Assembly (NCBI GenBank): GCA_028277945.1
Contig: JANQFH010000048.1
Coordinates: 1 to 50,777, forward strand
DNA: 50,777 bases
DNA from: Oligoflexia bacterium
Lineage (GTDB): Bacteria > Bdellovibrionota_G > JANQFH01
Direction: 5' to 3'
Below are positions 33,380 to 41,959 of this stretch, in pieces. The first letter of the stretch is position 1; each line of letters begins with the position of its first letter. The notes beneath the pieces are model-generated. The model did no database searches. It was not told the DNA's origin and worked only from the letters and a program-made list of their open reading frames with translations. The position numbers were made by a program, and so were the translations under genes.

Positions 33380-33467
33380 GGTTTAGTTTATTCATATTTC
33401 CAACAGCATGGAAAGGACTGCGATATAATATAAGGATGCGCCGTTGACAAAAAGGCACGAATTGATT

Positions 33468-34817
33468 ATGCATTGCGTTATAAACAAAAAAGGACCAAGA
33501 ACCGATTTACAAAGGCTCTGCCTGCAACTCGTGGCAATCGTACTGGTGTGGACCGTCCCAGGCCTGGCTATGGGCGCCGATCCATGCGTGGAACGACGCG
33601 CTGCTATAGACATGGGTTCGGGTATGACCAAGTTGAAGGTCAAGGATGTGCGCCTCGCCATCAAGGGGTGCGATACAGAGACTGAAACCATTGAGGTAGG
33701 GAGTTTCTCCATCACCCTACTGCCTGTTGTCACAGAGGTTCAACTCCCCGAGGGTGCTAAAGATGAGATTGCCGTAAATTACGCTGAGGCCCTGGCGCTG
33801 TCCACGAATAACCCAAAGTCCTTTTCTCCCAAGATCTTGATAAAAGGATGGCAAGCGCTACAGACCCTGAAAGCGATGGCTAAAACATTAGGCGCCGTGT
33901 CGTTGACAGCCGTGGCTACAGCAGCGTTTCGCAAGCTCAGAGATGAGGGAGACAACGCCCAGTCGGAAAAAATACTCGAGCTGATCAACCGACCAGAAGA
34001 GGAAGCCATCACAGCAGCAGATCTAAAGGAGCTGGGATTCAATAGCAAAGATACAGAGACCTTTACGGCAGCAAAAGCAACTATAAAGAGTGGTTTGGGA
34101 ATCACCGCTGAGATCATCGATCAGGAAACAGAGGCGCTCTTTGGTTTTACCCTAGCTGTTGCTAGAAAAAAGCGACAATTAGAAAGATTAGGAAAAGGCT
34201 TTGACCCAACGAACTATGTTGTTTGGGATATTGGCAACTTCGGCATTCAGATAGTTGGTAGCGATAAAGGACAAGAGCTTGGTTTTTTTCTGAGAGACTC
34301 TGGGTCGCAAGTCTTCAAGCAGCAAATTATTGGCCATCAGATTGATACAGGAACTAGGAGCGACGATCGTGGAACACCTAACCCGATGAGTGCTGCTGAC
34401 ATAAAATGGGCCGCCGAGCAGGCAGTAGAAATTGGCGAGGACATAGCAGATTCCGGTATAGACTTTACCAATAAAAGAGTCATTGGCATTGGCGGTGTCC
34501 ATTTTTGGAGTCTACGACTACAAATTGGTAAAAACTACCCTCAGGTTAAAGAAGACAAATACTACCTGCCAGAGTGGTTGGCAAAAACACTAAAGAATAA
34601 AACGAATTGGCAAGATAATCCCAGCAATGAACACTCCCCAACACAAGTCGCAAATCTAGCACTCGTTAACGGAATCCTCGAAGGTCTTAACGCAGCCCTA
34701 GTTCGAAGAAAACCACCAATCGATCCAGTCGAGCAGATTGAAGTCATGAACGTCAACATGGCGGATGCGCTGCTTGCCAACAACGACCTCTCCGCCTGGG
34801 GCGCCAATAACAACTAA
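33468..34817 (+). CDS. Exported Ppx/GppA-like phosphatase-fold protein
   Basis: A signal peptide ('LCLQLVAIVLVWTVPGLAMGA') is followed by a sugar-kinase/actin-like fold typical of Ppx/GppA: 'RRAAIDMGSGMTKLKVKDV', 'AVATAAFRKLRDE', 'LGITAEIIDQETEALFGF', 'YVVWDIGNFGIQIVG' and 'VIGIGGVHFW'. In cytoplasmic Ppx the nucleotide loops read DIGSNS and DIGGGS; here they are DMGSGM and DIGNFG, so binding may be altered or lost. Export is unusual for the family. Start codon choice is uncertain: ATG at 33468 or TTG at 33444. The stop overlaps the convergent NTT gene by four bases. Confidence 0.75.
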   Translation: MHCVINKKGPRTDLQRLCLQLVAIVLVWTVPGLAMGADPCVERRAAIDMGSGMTKLKVKDVRLAIKGCDTETETIEVGSFSITLLPVVTEVQLPEGAKDEIAVNYAEALALSTNNPKSFSPKILIKGWQALQTLKAMAKTLGAVSLTAVATAAFRKLRDEGDNAQSEKILELINRPEEEAITAADLKELGFNSKDTETFTAAKATIKSGLGITAEIIDQETEALFGFTLAVARKKRQLERLGKGFDPTNYVVWDIGNFGIQIVGSDKGQELGFFLRDSGSQVFKQQIIGHQIDTGTRSDDRGTPNPMSAADIKWAAEQAVEIGEDIADSGIDFTNKRVIGIGGVHFWSLRLQIGKNYPQVKEDKYYLPEWLAKTLKNKTNWQDNPSNEHSPTQVANLALVNGILEGLNAALVRRKPPIDPVEQIEVMNVNMADALLANNDLSAWGANNN

Positions 34818-36142
34818 GTCCCGAACTCAGCACTCTTACGCTGATACTGTCTACCTATAGCAACAGCGATCACCAACCAGATCAACACCAGCAGCGCATT
34901 GACCATAGCAAAGTGCATAGTCTGAAACGTAAAGATAGCTGTGCCTAAAGCTACGACACCGGCAGAGAAGACATCGCCAATACGCCAAAAGAGGCTGTCG
35001 GTTACCTGCTTGGCCTTGTACTTCTCTTCTTGGGTGGTTGGTAAAAAGAGCGCGTGTCGTACGGTATTCTGCAGAGAGTAATCTGTAGAGTTCTCAGCAG
35101 TCTTCACCCAACGGATAAAGCCAAGCACCGGAAAGAAGATCAGCAGGCTGTAACTACCGAGAGCGATCAGCGGCAAAAACAGTACGGCGTAACGAATGCC
35201 AATGTATTTGATGATACGCGAGACCAAAAAGAGTTGGATGAGCAGAGTCAGCACATTGACCACGGAAAAGAAGTCCGCATAGAACTTACCAATATACTGG
35301 CCAACATCGATACCCCCTGCGGTACCAGCAGCAACCGCATCTTTAGCGGTCTGGGTGATCAGCCGTCCTAAGATGTACTCGCCATTGGTATTGACCCAGT
35401 TGAGAAACAAAATCAGCAAGGCTATGAGTAAAAGGTAGCGATTGGACTGCAACAGGCGAAAGACACCGCCACCACCGATGGGAACCTCAGCTGCAGTGGA
35501 GCTCGCTGCCCTACCAGGTTGATGTTTGCGTGTATCGACAAACTTCACCACCCAGAGGGAGAGAGCTAGAAAAGCAGCGGCAACAAAGAGCAGCTGGTTG
35601 ACGCCCAGCGGAATAATCAACCAGCTGGTGATCACACTGCCAAAGATTGCTCCTAAGTTTGCGCCTAGCGCAATCAGTGGAAACAGACGCTCGCCCTCCT
35701 CAACGCTGTGGACGTCATTCACAAAGGCCCAGAACTGCGCTATCACCACGACGTTGAAGATGCCAATCCAAACAAAAAAGATAACACCTAAATAAGGGGT
35801 GTGTAGCTGTGCCAACAGATAGAACAGACCAAGACAGAGGATAAAGAAGCTGGTGACAACGTTGATCAGCTTACGCCGTGAATAGCGACTGGCCACTTTG
35901 GCATAAACCGACACACCTCCCAGAAGAATGACAAATTGCACGGCGGCGGCGTAACTTTTGACTTCCGCACCACTGCCGGCAAGAATCAAAGCCTCGCGGA
36001 CGGGTTTCATAATGTAATAAGAGGTGAGCAGCAGGAAAACGCCGATGCTCATCAACAGCGTTGGTGTGGCTTCACCTGCCTTGACTTCGGTAAACAGGCT
36101 AAGAAGGTGTTGCAGAGGCGTACGCGAACGCTCTGAATCCAT
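34814..36142 (-). CDS. NTT-family nucleotide transporter-like protein
   Basis: The 442-residue protein has 11-12 membrane segments. Its motifs fit the NTT family: 'YYIMKPVREALILAG', 'GEATPTLLMSIGVFLLLTS', 'IAQFWAFVNDVHSVEEGERLFPLIALGANLGAIFGS', 'YILGRLITQTAKD' and 'ENSTDYSLQNTVRHALFLPTTQEEKYKAKQVTDSLFWRIGD', the last being very typical. There is no soluble tail, unlike the sister gene. Exchange of nucleotides or phosphate compounds is likely; substrate and direction are not known. It shares the locus with a kinase and an exported Ppx-like protein. Confidence 0.88.
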   Translation of the reverse strand: MDSERSRTPLQHLLSLFTEVKAGEATPTLLMSIGVFLLLTSYYIMKPVREALILAGSGAEVKSYAAAVQFVILLGGVSVYAKVASRYSRRKLINVVTSFFILCLGLFYLLAQLHTPYLGVIFFVWIGIFNVVVIAQFWAFVNDVHSVEEGERLFPLIALGANLGAIFGSVITSWLIIPLGVNQLLFVAAAFLALSLWVVKFVDTRKHQPGRAASSTAAEVPIGGGGVFRLLQSNRYLLLIALLILFLNWVNTNGEYILGRLITQTAKDAVAAGTAGGIDVGQYIGKFYADFFSVVNVLTLLIQLFLVSRIIKYIGIRYAVLFLPLIALGSYSLLIFFPVLGFIRWVKTAENSTDYSLQNTVRHALFLPTTQEEKYKAKQVTDSLFWRIGDVFSAGVVALGTAIFTFQTMHFAMVNALLVLIWLVIAVAIGRQYQRKSAEFGT

Positions 36143-36203
36143 ACCTTAACTATTTATCTTATAAAGATGGGCGAGTAAACAAAAGGTATACAACAAGGAT
36201 TTT

Positions 36204-37013
36204 CTAAAAAGTCTTGAGCCAAGAAAGACCGTAGGTGCCATCTGCCACCAACGGTACAATCATCGTCTCCTTCGGGCCATGAGAGTCGGCATGATTGTGA
36301 CCATGGTGCCAGTGGATCGCGGTAGCAAAGAAGAGCCCAAGACCAGCACCAGCAATGACGTCTGAGGGAAAGTGCGCCTTGAGATCCACTCGTGAGAGGC
36401 CAACCAAACTGGCGGCTGCTATGCTTGGAATACCAACGTACCAGGGGTAGTGGTAGGCAAGCACACCGGCAACGGCAAAGACCGACGAGGTGTGACCTGA
36501 GGGAAAGGAGAGATGGTTGGCTTCGTTGGGACGCATGCGCGTGACCGTGCGTTTCAGTGCATAGGTGGTTATGGTCGTCAACCCAAACGCCTCGACGAGT
36601 TCGGTGGCCGTGTCTCGTGCTTTTTCACCAGCCAGACTCTGCGGCGAGAAAAAACGACTCAGCGTGAAAAAACTACCTACGGTTGCCAGGGGCAACCAAT
36701 TACCGACATCCGAGATCAGTTGCGAGCCGCTCTCGCTTAACGGCAGACGAAAAGAGCCGCTGACATTTTGGTCGCTGTATTCATGCGTCATGTAGGCATT
36801 GGCCGCTGACGTTAGAAGTAGTGACAGTCCTGTGCGATTGAGCTGTGAGGTGTGCGTGTCATAGACACCGCTGACAAAACCGGCTTGAAGATCCTTGAAG
36901 AGAGTGAGTAACGGACTGGAACCATGGGACAGATGTTCATCAGCGGCAGCTGGGCGCGCTAGCATGATGAGGCCGAGGCATAGCAGAAGAATGCTGTGAC
37001 TGTGTGTGCGCAT
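36204..37013 (-). CDS. Exported PAP2-family phosphatase
   Basis: After a signal peptide ('ILLLCLGLIMLARPAAA'), the protein carries the three PAP2 motifs: 'KRTVTRMRPN' (KxxxxxxRP), 'SFPSGHTS' (PSGH) and 'SRVDLKAHFPSDVIAG' (SRxxxxxHxxxD). Several hydrophobic helices place it in a membrane. These enzymes dephosphorylate phosphatidate, undecaprenyl pyrophosphate or related lipids at the envelope. Length of 269 is normal. An unusual His-rich segment ('HWHHGHNHADSHG') follows the last motif. Confidence 0.9.
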   Translation of the reverse strand: MRTHSHSILLLCLGLIMLARPAAADEHLSHGSSPLLTLFKDLQAGFVSGVYDTHTSQLNRTGLSLLLTSAANAYMTHEYSDQNVSGSFRLPLSESGSQLISDVGNWLPLATVGSFFTLSRFFSPQSLAGEKARDTATELVEAFGLTTITTYALKRTVTRMRPNEANHLSFPSGHTSSVFAVAGVLAYHYPWYVGIPSIAAASLVGLSRVDLKAHFPSDVIAGAGLGLFFATAIHWHHGHNHADSHGPKETMIVPLVADGTYGLSWLKTF

Positions 37014-37310
37014 GGAAGAGCTCTGTCTCTCTTGCTTGGGGCGTTTTGAACAAACGCAGGGCGGGAAGATAAGGTGGCTGTCACCGACCTCCGTCCCTAT
37101 TATTACTATACAGACCGTATCTTTGGATGTCTACTATATATAATATAACTATATGTTATTATTATATATTAATATAACAACTTTATAGTAAAACGAAAAC
37201 GGAAACTGAAATTGCGATATTGATGAGAGAGCTGGACCACGTTCAACAGCAAAATAACTTGAAAATTTAGACATTTAGCGGCACTCTGCAAAAGATTTGC
37301 ATCAAAGCCC
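37014..37310. promoter_or_regulatory. AT-rich intergenic region between divergent PAP2 and lipoprotein genes
   Basis: This gap of almost 300 bases has an AT-rich core at about 37131-37192 with the direct repeat TAATATAAC at 37141-37149 and 37170-37178. It likely carries the divergent promoters of the two genes. I cannot choose a single promoter, and see no small gene. Confidence 0.4.
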
Positions 37311-39050
37311 ATGCGCGCCCGCTACAAACAACCCATTGCCCTCATCACGCTTCTACTGCTGACGGCCTGCGCCCCCAGATATGAGCTACGCTATCCACCG
37401 CAACGCTGGCTCGTCGATCAGGACCGCGAACCCATCCAACCCCCTAAAGAGACGGAAGAGACGACAACCTGGGATGCCATCAACCGTCAGGTTGTCTACC
37501 AGGCCGAAAGGCTCGGCAACCTGCCTGAGAAAGCCATGGCGACCGGTGCGCTCGTTGGTTTAGGCAGCAAACAAGAGGCACTCAACGTCAACAACTTTGA
37601 TGAGGTGGCAGATTCCAGTTGGTTTGAAAACCGTGTCGGCCGTCGTCCACTTACGGATGCAGAATACGCTCGAGGTCCAAGAGAGGGACAAGGACCCGAT
37701 GTCGCTGGTACGTGGACGATCCTCAAAGCCAAAACGAGCGGCATCACGCCTGGATTTTTTATCAAGGACTCGCGTGGTGACCTCTACCTAATCAAGTTTG
37801 ACACTCCAGGCTTTTCCGAACTCGCAAGTGGTGTGGAAATTATCGGCACGCTCTTCTTCCACGCCTTTGGCTACCACGTTCCTGAAAACTACATCACCTA
37901 CTTTGACCCGAAAATTCTCACGGTCTCACCTAAAGCAAAGACAAAAGACCGTGTCGGCAGAAAGGTTCCCTTTACCGTCGACTATCTGCAACAGATCATG
38001 AAAAACGTCGAACGCAATGAAGATGGCACAGTCCGTGCTATGGCGAGTAAGTTTCTCGCTGGCAAACCGCTTGGTCCGTTTCCTCTGCGTGGTTTGCGCC
38101 GCGGTGATAGCAACGATCGCATTCCGCATGAACACCGCCGCGAGCTGCGTGGCTACCGCGTCTTCTCCGCCTTCTTAGATCACCGTGATTCGCGCGAGGC
38201 CAATACCCTAGATATGTTCATTGAAACCAGACCCGATGGCAGCGGTTATGTCAAACACCACCTTATTGACTTTGGCACGGTCATGGGCAGCGAAGGTGCC
38301 CGTGGCCCCCGACGCCAACAACACCTCTACAGCTACCTATTTAACTATCCAGAGGTACTTGCCGCCACCATCGCTCTCGGTTTTTATGAGCCCTTTTGGC
38401 AAGAGACCATCCCTATACACAGCAACGCTATTGGGCGGCTTGAGGCAGAGAAGTTTCAGCCGCTCTCCTGGCGACCGAGCTATCCAAACCCAGGTTTCCA
38501 AAACATGACCGATCGCGATGCCTTTTGGGCAACCAAGATTTTGATGAAGATACCGGCTGCAGCCTTTGACACCATCGTTGAGCAAGCGCAGTTTAGCCAC
38601 AGTGAAAACCGTGACTATGTCGTCAACATACTGCTACAGCGACGAGATAAGATAGCACGGTATTGGTTTGATCGGCTCAATCCACTGGATGACTTCAGGT
38701 TGTCGCAGGATGAAAACGGTTACTATCTCAATTTTAACGACTTGGCCATCGATGCGGGCTACTACCGTGCTGAGGATACCCAGTACCAATACGTCCTACG
38801 CACCTTGAAACGGCACCGTTATCCTAAGTCTCCGAAGACTGCTAACACAAAACGCATACCGCTCCATGCAAGCCTAATGGAGAAGGCCCATGAGCAACAA
38901 AAACTCGTGCTGACGTTGAGAACCCTACGTCGCGCAACAGGCAAGTTGAGCCCGGCTGTGGAGATTATTCTCCAAGGTGGCGAGAAACCAACGCTGTTGG
39001 GCATCAAACGGCTCGCCAAACCTGGAGCACAGAGGACGGTACAGAGATAG
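37311..39050 (+). CDS. Lipoprotein with kinase-like motifs upstream of an Omp85-type barrel
   Basis: A lipobox ('LLLLTACAP', Cys20) marks an outer-membrane or periplasmic lipoprotein. Residues 140-330 carry, in order, 'LYLIKFD' (Lys162), a Glu at 176, 'FLDHRDSREANTLDMF' (HRD at 291-293, Asn298) and 'HHLIDFGTVMG' (DFG at 320-322). This is the order of catalytic motifs in protein-kinase-like folds, including atypical HipA/CotH-type enzymes. The HRD-to-DFG distance (about 27 residues) is longer than in Hanks kinases. I cannot name the family, and ATP availability outside the cytoplasm is a problem. The stop codon overlaps the next start (TAGTG). Confidence 0.8.
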   Translation: MRARYKQPIALITLLLLTACAPRYELRYPPQRWLVDQDREPIQPPKETEETTTWDAINRQVVYQAERLGNLPEKAMATGALVGLGSKQEALNVNNFDEVADSSWFENRVGRRPLTDAEYARGPREGQGPDVAGTWTILKAKTSGITPGFFIKDSRGDLYLIKFDTPGFSELASGVEIIGTLFFHAFGYHVPENYITYFDPKILTVSPKAKTKDRVGRKVPFTVDYLQQIMKNVERNEDGTVRAMASKFLAGKPLGPFPLRGLRRGDSNDRIPHEHRRELRGYRVFSAFLDHRDSREANTLDMFIETRPDGSGYVKHHLIDFGTVMGSEGARGPRRQQHLYSYLFNYPEVLAATIALGFYEPFWQETIPIHSNAIGRLEAEKFQPLSWRPSYPNPGFQNMTDRDAFWATKILMKIPAAAFDTIVEQAQFSHSENRDYVVNILLQRRDKIARYWFDRLNPLDDFRLSQDENGYYLNFNDLAIDAGYYRAEDTQYQYVLRTLKRHRYPKSPKTANTKRIPLHASLMEKAHEQQKLVLTLRTLRRATGKLSPAVEIILQGGEKPTLLGIKRLAKPGAQRTVQR

Positions 39051-40342
39051 TGGCGTGTGCCAGCAAAAGAGCGCTTCTCCTGTTGAGCCTGCTGTGGATG
39101 TCGCCAGTCCTCGCCACAGCGCCGGCAGAAGAGGTAGCCAACAAAGAGCCCGAGGTGCAAATACGGCCATCGCCGGACTACCTCCTGAGAAAGAGGCTGT
39201 TGTGGCCGCTCGATCTTCCCGCCTATCTAGTTTACCTAGTAGCCGCGCCTATAGGTGTGACCGCAACCTATATCGAAACCAACGATGTCGTGCCCAAGGT
39301 CGTTGATCTACTTGCCAACGATGCGAGGACCTTTTTTGTTTATCCCAGTGTTCGTGGCGCCTCAGGCAATGGCCTTGGCTATGGCATTGGTCTAATCCAT
39401 AAAGATCTATTCCACCGTCGCTATCTTCTCAACGCCAATGGCTTTGTCTTTGGTTGGAGTGACTCTATGGCCAACCTTCTCTTGGCAAGTCCGCGAGTAC
39501 AGAAAGAAAATGACGTTGCTTTTACAATCAAGGCCAATTGGCTCAAAAATTCGGACGATGACTTTTATGGAATCGGCAATGATAGCCTGCAGAGTAACCT
39601 TGCCGAGTTCAGCATTTACACCATTAGAGCGGGCGGTGATGTGACCTATCGCTTCCTACCCCATCTTAGCATCTCACCACACCTTAACTTTTTGGCTGCT
39701 AAGACAGAACCAAAAACCGGCGGTGATGACCCGAGCGTCGAGGATCTCTTTGCCGCAAGTGATCTCGCTGGCTTTGAGGAAGAGCTTGCCCACCTCGATG
39801 TTGGCGCTACTCTAGCCCACGACACCAGAGACCAACGTGGTGCCCCAGAGAAGGGTGGCCTGCGTCGTTTTACCTACCGTCGCTTTCAAGGCCTTGACCA
39901 AGGAGGGTTTGATTTCAACCAGTATGAAGTGGAGTTACGTCAGTTTTTTCGTCTGTTTAAACCGCGGCGGGTATTGGCATTAAGGAATGCTTGGGTGTTT
40001 CAACACGCAGATGGAGCAGATGCTATTCCCTTCTACCGTTTGGCTCATCTCGATTTTAACCATGTGCTGCGAGGATTCAAACGGGGACGCTTTCGCGATC
40101 AAAACAGCGTTCTCTTCAACGCCGAGTATCGCTACATCATCTGGGACTACATCGATGCCACGCTTTTTGTTGATACCGGTAAGGTCTTTGCTGACATTGA
40201 TGAGTTTGATTTAGATGATTTGCAGTACTCTTATGGTGGTGGCTTGCGTTTTCGCACTAAGAACGACTTTCTTCTACGCTTCCAACTCGGTTATGGCGGC
40301 GAAGACATTGTTGTTTCCTTTAGTTTCACGCAAGCAATTTAG
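39050..40342 (+). CDS. Omp85/BamA-like outer-membrane beta-barrel
   Basis: A signal peptide ('LLLLSLLWMSPVLATAP') precedes a 430-residue protein ending in a beta-barrel of the surface-antigen type. Signatures are 'GYGIGLIHKDLFHRRYLLNANGFVF', 'RGGDVTYRFL'-like strands, 'LRGFKRGRFRDQNSVLFNAEYRYIIW' (the L/VRGF motif of Omp85), and 'FLLRFQLGYGGEDIVVSFSF' at the end. No POTRA repeats are visible; the N-terminus is short. It starts with GTG overlapping the previous stop codon by one base, so it is translated with the kinase-like lipoprotein. It probably inserts or exports that partner's substrate. Confidence 0.85.
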   Translation: MACASKRALLLLSLLWMSPVLATAPAEEVANKEPEVQIRPSPDYLLRKRLLWPLDLPAYLVYLVAAPIGVTATYIETNDVVPKVVDLLANDARTFFVYPSVRGASGNGLGYGIGLIHKDLFHRRYLLNANGFVFGWSDSMANLLLASPRVQKENDVAFTIKANWLKNSDDDFYGIGNDSLQSNLAEFSIYTIRAGGDVTYRFLPHLSISPHLNFLAAKTEPKTGGDDPSVEDLFAASDLAGFEEELAHLDVGATLAHDTRDQRGAPEKGGLRRFTYRRFQGLDQGGFDFNQYEVELRQFFRLFKPRRVLALRNAWVFQHADGADAIPFYRLAHLDFNHVLRGFKRGRFRDQNSVLFNAEYRYIIWDYIDATLFVDTGKVFADIDEFDLDDLQYSYGGGLRFRTKNDFLLRFQLGYGGEDIVVSFSFTQAI

Positions 40343-40360
40343 TACGCTGCCCAAAATTAT

Positions 40361-40560
40361 TTTGTAAATTCTTTCCACGTTTAACGTCACTTCTATAGGA
40401 CGTGCCCAACCAAGCCTTCGGCAAATGGCTCGTCGGCCTCCGGCCTCCTGCGCTTGATTTCGCCTCAGGTTGGTTGGGCACGCCTGCGGAGGTGAAGTTC
40501 AATGAAATGATTTTTAAAAACTGTTGCGCACGCTCTGCTATAGCGATGGCACGGCAACCT
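40361..40560. repeat. Compound hairpin repeat, locus 2 (unit A2 and start of B2)
   Basis: Unit A2 (40387-40495) has the same arms and 58-base loop as A1 at locus 1, but the loop is reversed and matches the reverse complement at 52 of 58 bases. The left flank (TTTGTAAATT, 26 bases before the arm) and the 42-base spacer keep the same orientation as locus 1. The left arm of B2 (40538-40560) then follows. Confidence 0.9.
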
Positions 40561-40720
40561 GAGAGAAAATAAAGCGCAGGCGAGCAGCGAGCGCCTGATG
40601 AACCGTAAGGTGAGGAGGGAAAGCTCGCTCAATGCAATCGCTAGCTAGCGTAGCGATTCTCTTCTATCGAGCCGAGCCATTCGTCGAAGGCTTGGTTGAA
40701 TACGCCTACAGAGGTGACGG
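40561..40720. repeat. Rearranged B2 loop and half unit A3
   Basis: The first 23 bases match the reverse complement of the B1 loop. The sequence then departs and has no right B arm. At 40675-40717 a right half of an A unit appears (GAGCCAT, then TGGTTGAATACGCC and AGAGGTGA), with its loop oriented as at locus 1. A short AATCGCTA/TAGCGATT hairpin lies at 40636-40657. The block is a mosaic. Confidence 0.75.
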
Positions 40721-40784
40721 TCAATGAATTGTAGAAATGTGGTGTGCTGTTCTCATCAACAGCTTTGAAAAGTCTTTGGATTAG

Positions 40785-40967
40785 AGAGGCAGCTGGGTTG
40801 TTTTGCAAGCGAGATGCGGAGCCAGCCGATTTGTTTGGGAGCTCCGTCAAGGGGAGGCCGCGATACCGACCGTAGGGAGGTTAAGCGGAGGGGCCCCCGA
40901 CGGAGCGACCGTTAACAAATCGAGCTGGTGGAGCGCACGAGCGTAGCAAAACAACCCAGCTGCCTCT
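40785..40967. repeat. Long nested hairpin C
   Basis: Perfect 22-base arms at 40785-40806 and 40946-40967 enclose further paired segments: CGATTTGTT/AACAAATCG (40827-40835 and 40914-40922) and GCTCCGTC/GACGGAGC (40841-40848 and 40899-40906). It has the same nested design as units A and B but unrelated sequence. No gene is seen here. Confidence 0.85.
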
Positions 40968-41010
40968 ACAAACCTAAAGATTTTGAAACACATTTATGGA
41001 GAAAACTACG

Positions 41011-41928
41011 CTAAAACGTATAGATGAAGAGGCCGCTGGTGAGTTTGGGAGAGAACCAGGTAGACTTCGGTGGTAGGATACCCTGTCCGTCGGCAACCTT
41101 GATGATATCATGCATCTGGTATTTCGAGAGCGGTCGTGCGGCTGGGTCACCCGACCAGTTGTACTCAAAAACCGTAACCTCATTCTCCGGAAAGACCACC
41201 GCAGGAAAGTAATTGTAAGCCTCATCACCTTGGTGGTTTGGATTGCGCTCTCGGCGGATTTCACGCAAACGCCTGGCAGCGGCACTACGATGATGCCCAT
41301 CGGCAATGTAGAGGGCGTCTAAGTTGGCAAAGGCCTGTTGCAAACGCTCGGTCTGCTGTACCGGCCACAACAGATGACGGACGCCAGCATGATCCTGCAG
41401 ATCAAAGAGCGGGGGCTGTTGTAGTTCACGTGCGGTTATCTCAGTAATGGCTTTGTGCTCACAGTGCACCAGCAACACCGGCTCGGCGTGCGCGCCCAAG
41501 GCATCGGCAAGCTTGACTCGATCGGTCTCCTTTTCCAAACGGGTCTGCTCATGCTGTTTGATGCGACCCTGTTCATAGTCATCTACAGAGGCCACACCAA
41601 CTACACCGGTTTGCACATGCTCTCCCTGACGGCGCTTCTCAACAAGGCGGTAGAGGTAGAACCCCGGCTTCTGACATTGCAACCAGCCCTGCTGCTGAAA
41701 GCGTTGCAAGTTCTGCATCGCTCGCTCGTAGACAGAGGCATCATAGGGATCGACACTCTCAGGCAAATCGATTTCCGCGCGCGTGATATGCAACAGCGAG
41801 TATGGGTTGTCCGCTGCCAACTGGCGCGCCTGCGGCACATCGATAACATCATAGGGAGGAGAGATCAGCGCAGCCGCGTGTTCCGCCTTGGGCAGCAGCG
41901 CAGCAAAGGGGGAAAGTTTTGACCTCAT
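41011..41928 (-). CDS. DUF1015 family protein, unusually short
   Basis: The sequence matches DUF1015 (often annotated next to serA/serC): 'RSKLSPFAALLPK', 'ISPPYDVIDVPQARQLAADNPYSLLHITRAEI', 'GVVGVASVDDYEQGRIKQHEQTRLEKETDRVKL', 'LYIADGHHRSAAARRL' and, at the end, 'DGQGILPPKSTWFSPKLTSGLFI'. The usual length is near 400; here it is 305, with about 100 residues missing between 'VFPENEVTVFEYN' and 'YQMHDIIKVADGQG'. The ATG at 41928 has AAGGAG seven bases upstream. Function is not established. Confidence 0.88.
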   Translation of the reverse strand: MRSKLSPFAALLPKAEHAAALISPPYDVIDVPQARQLAADNPYSLLHITRAEIDLPESVDPYDASVYERAMQNLQRFQQQGWLQCQKPGFYLYRLVEKRRQGEHVQTGVVGVASVDDYEQGRIKQHEQTRLEKETDRVKLADALGAHAEPVLLVHCEHKAITEITARELQQPPLFDLQDHAGVRHLLWPVQQTERLQQAFANLDALYIADGHHRSAAARRLREIRRERNPNHQGDEAYNYFPAVVFPENEVTVFEYNWSGDPAARPLSKYQMHDIIKVADGQGILPPKSTWFSPKLTSGLFIYTF

Positions 41929-41959
41929 AGCCAGCTCCTTTATAGTGAGCTGCAACGCT

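Noticed and set aside
23235-40967. Hairpin repeats as a CRISPR array or insertion sequence
   Set aside because: There is no regular repeat-spacer series, no cas genes and no transposase frame.
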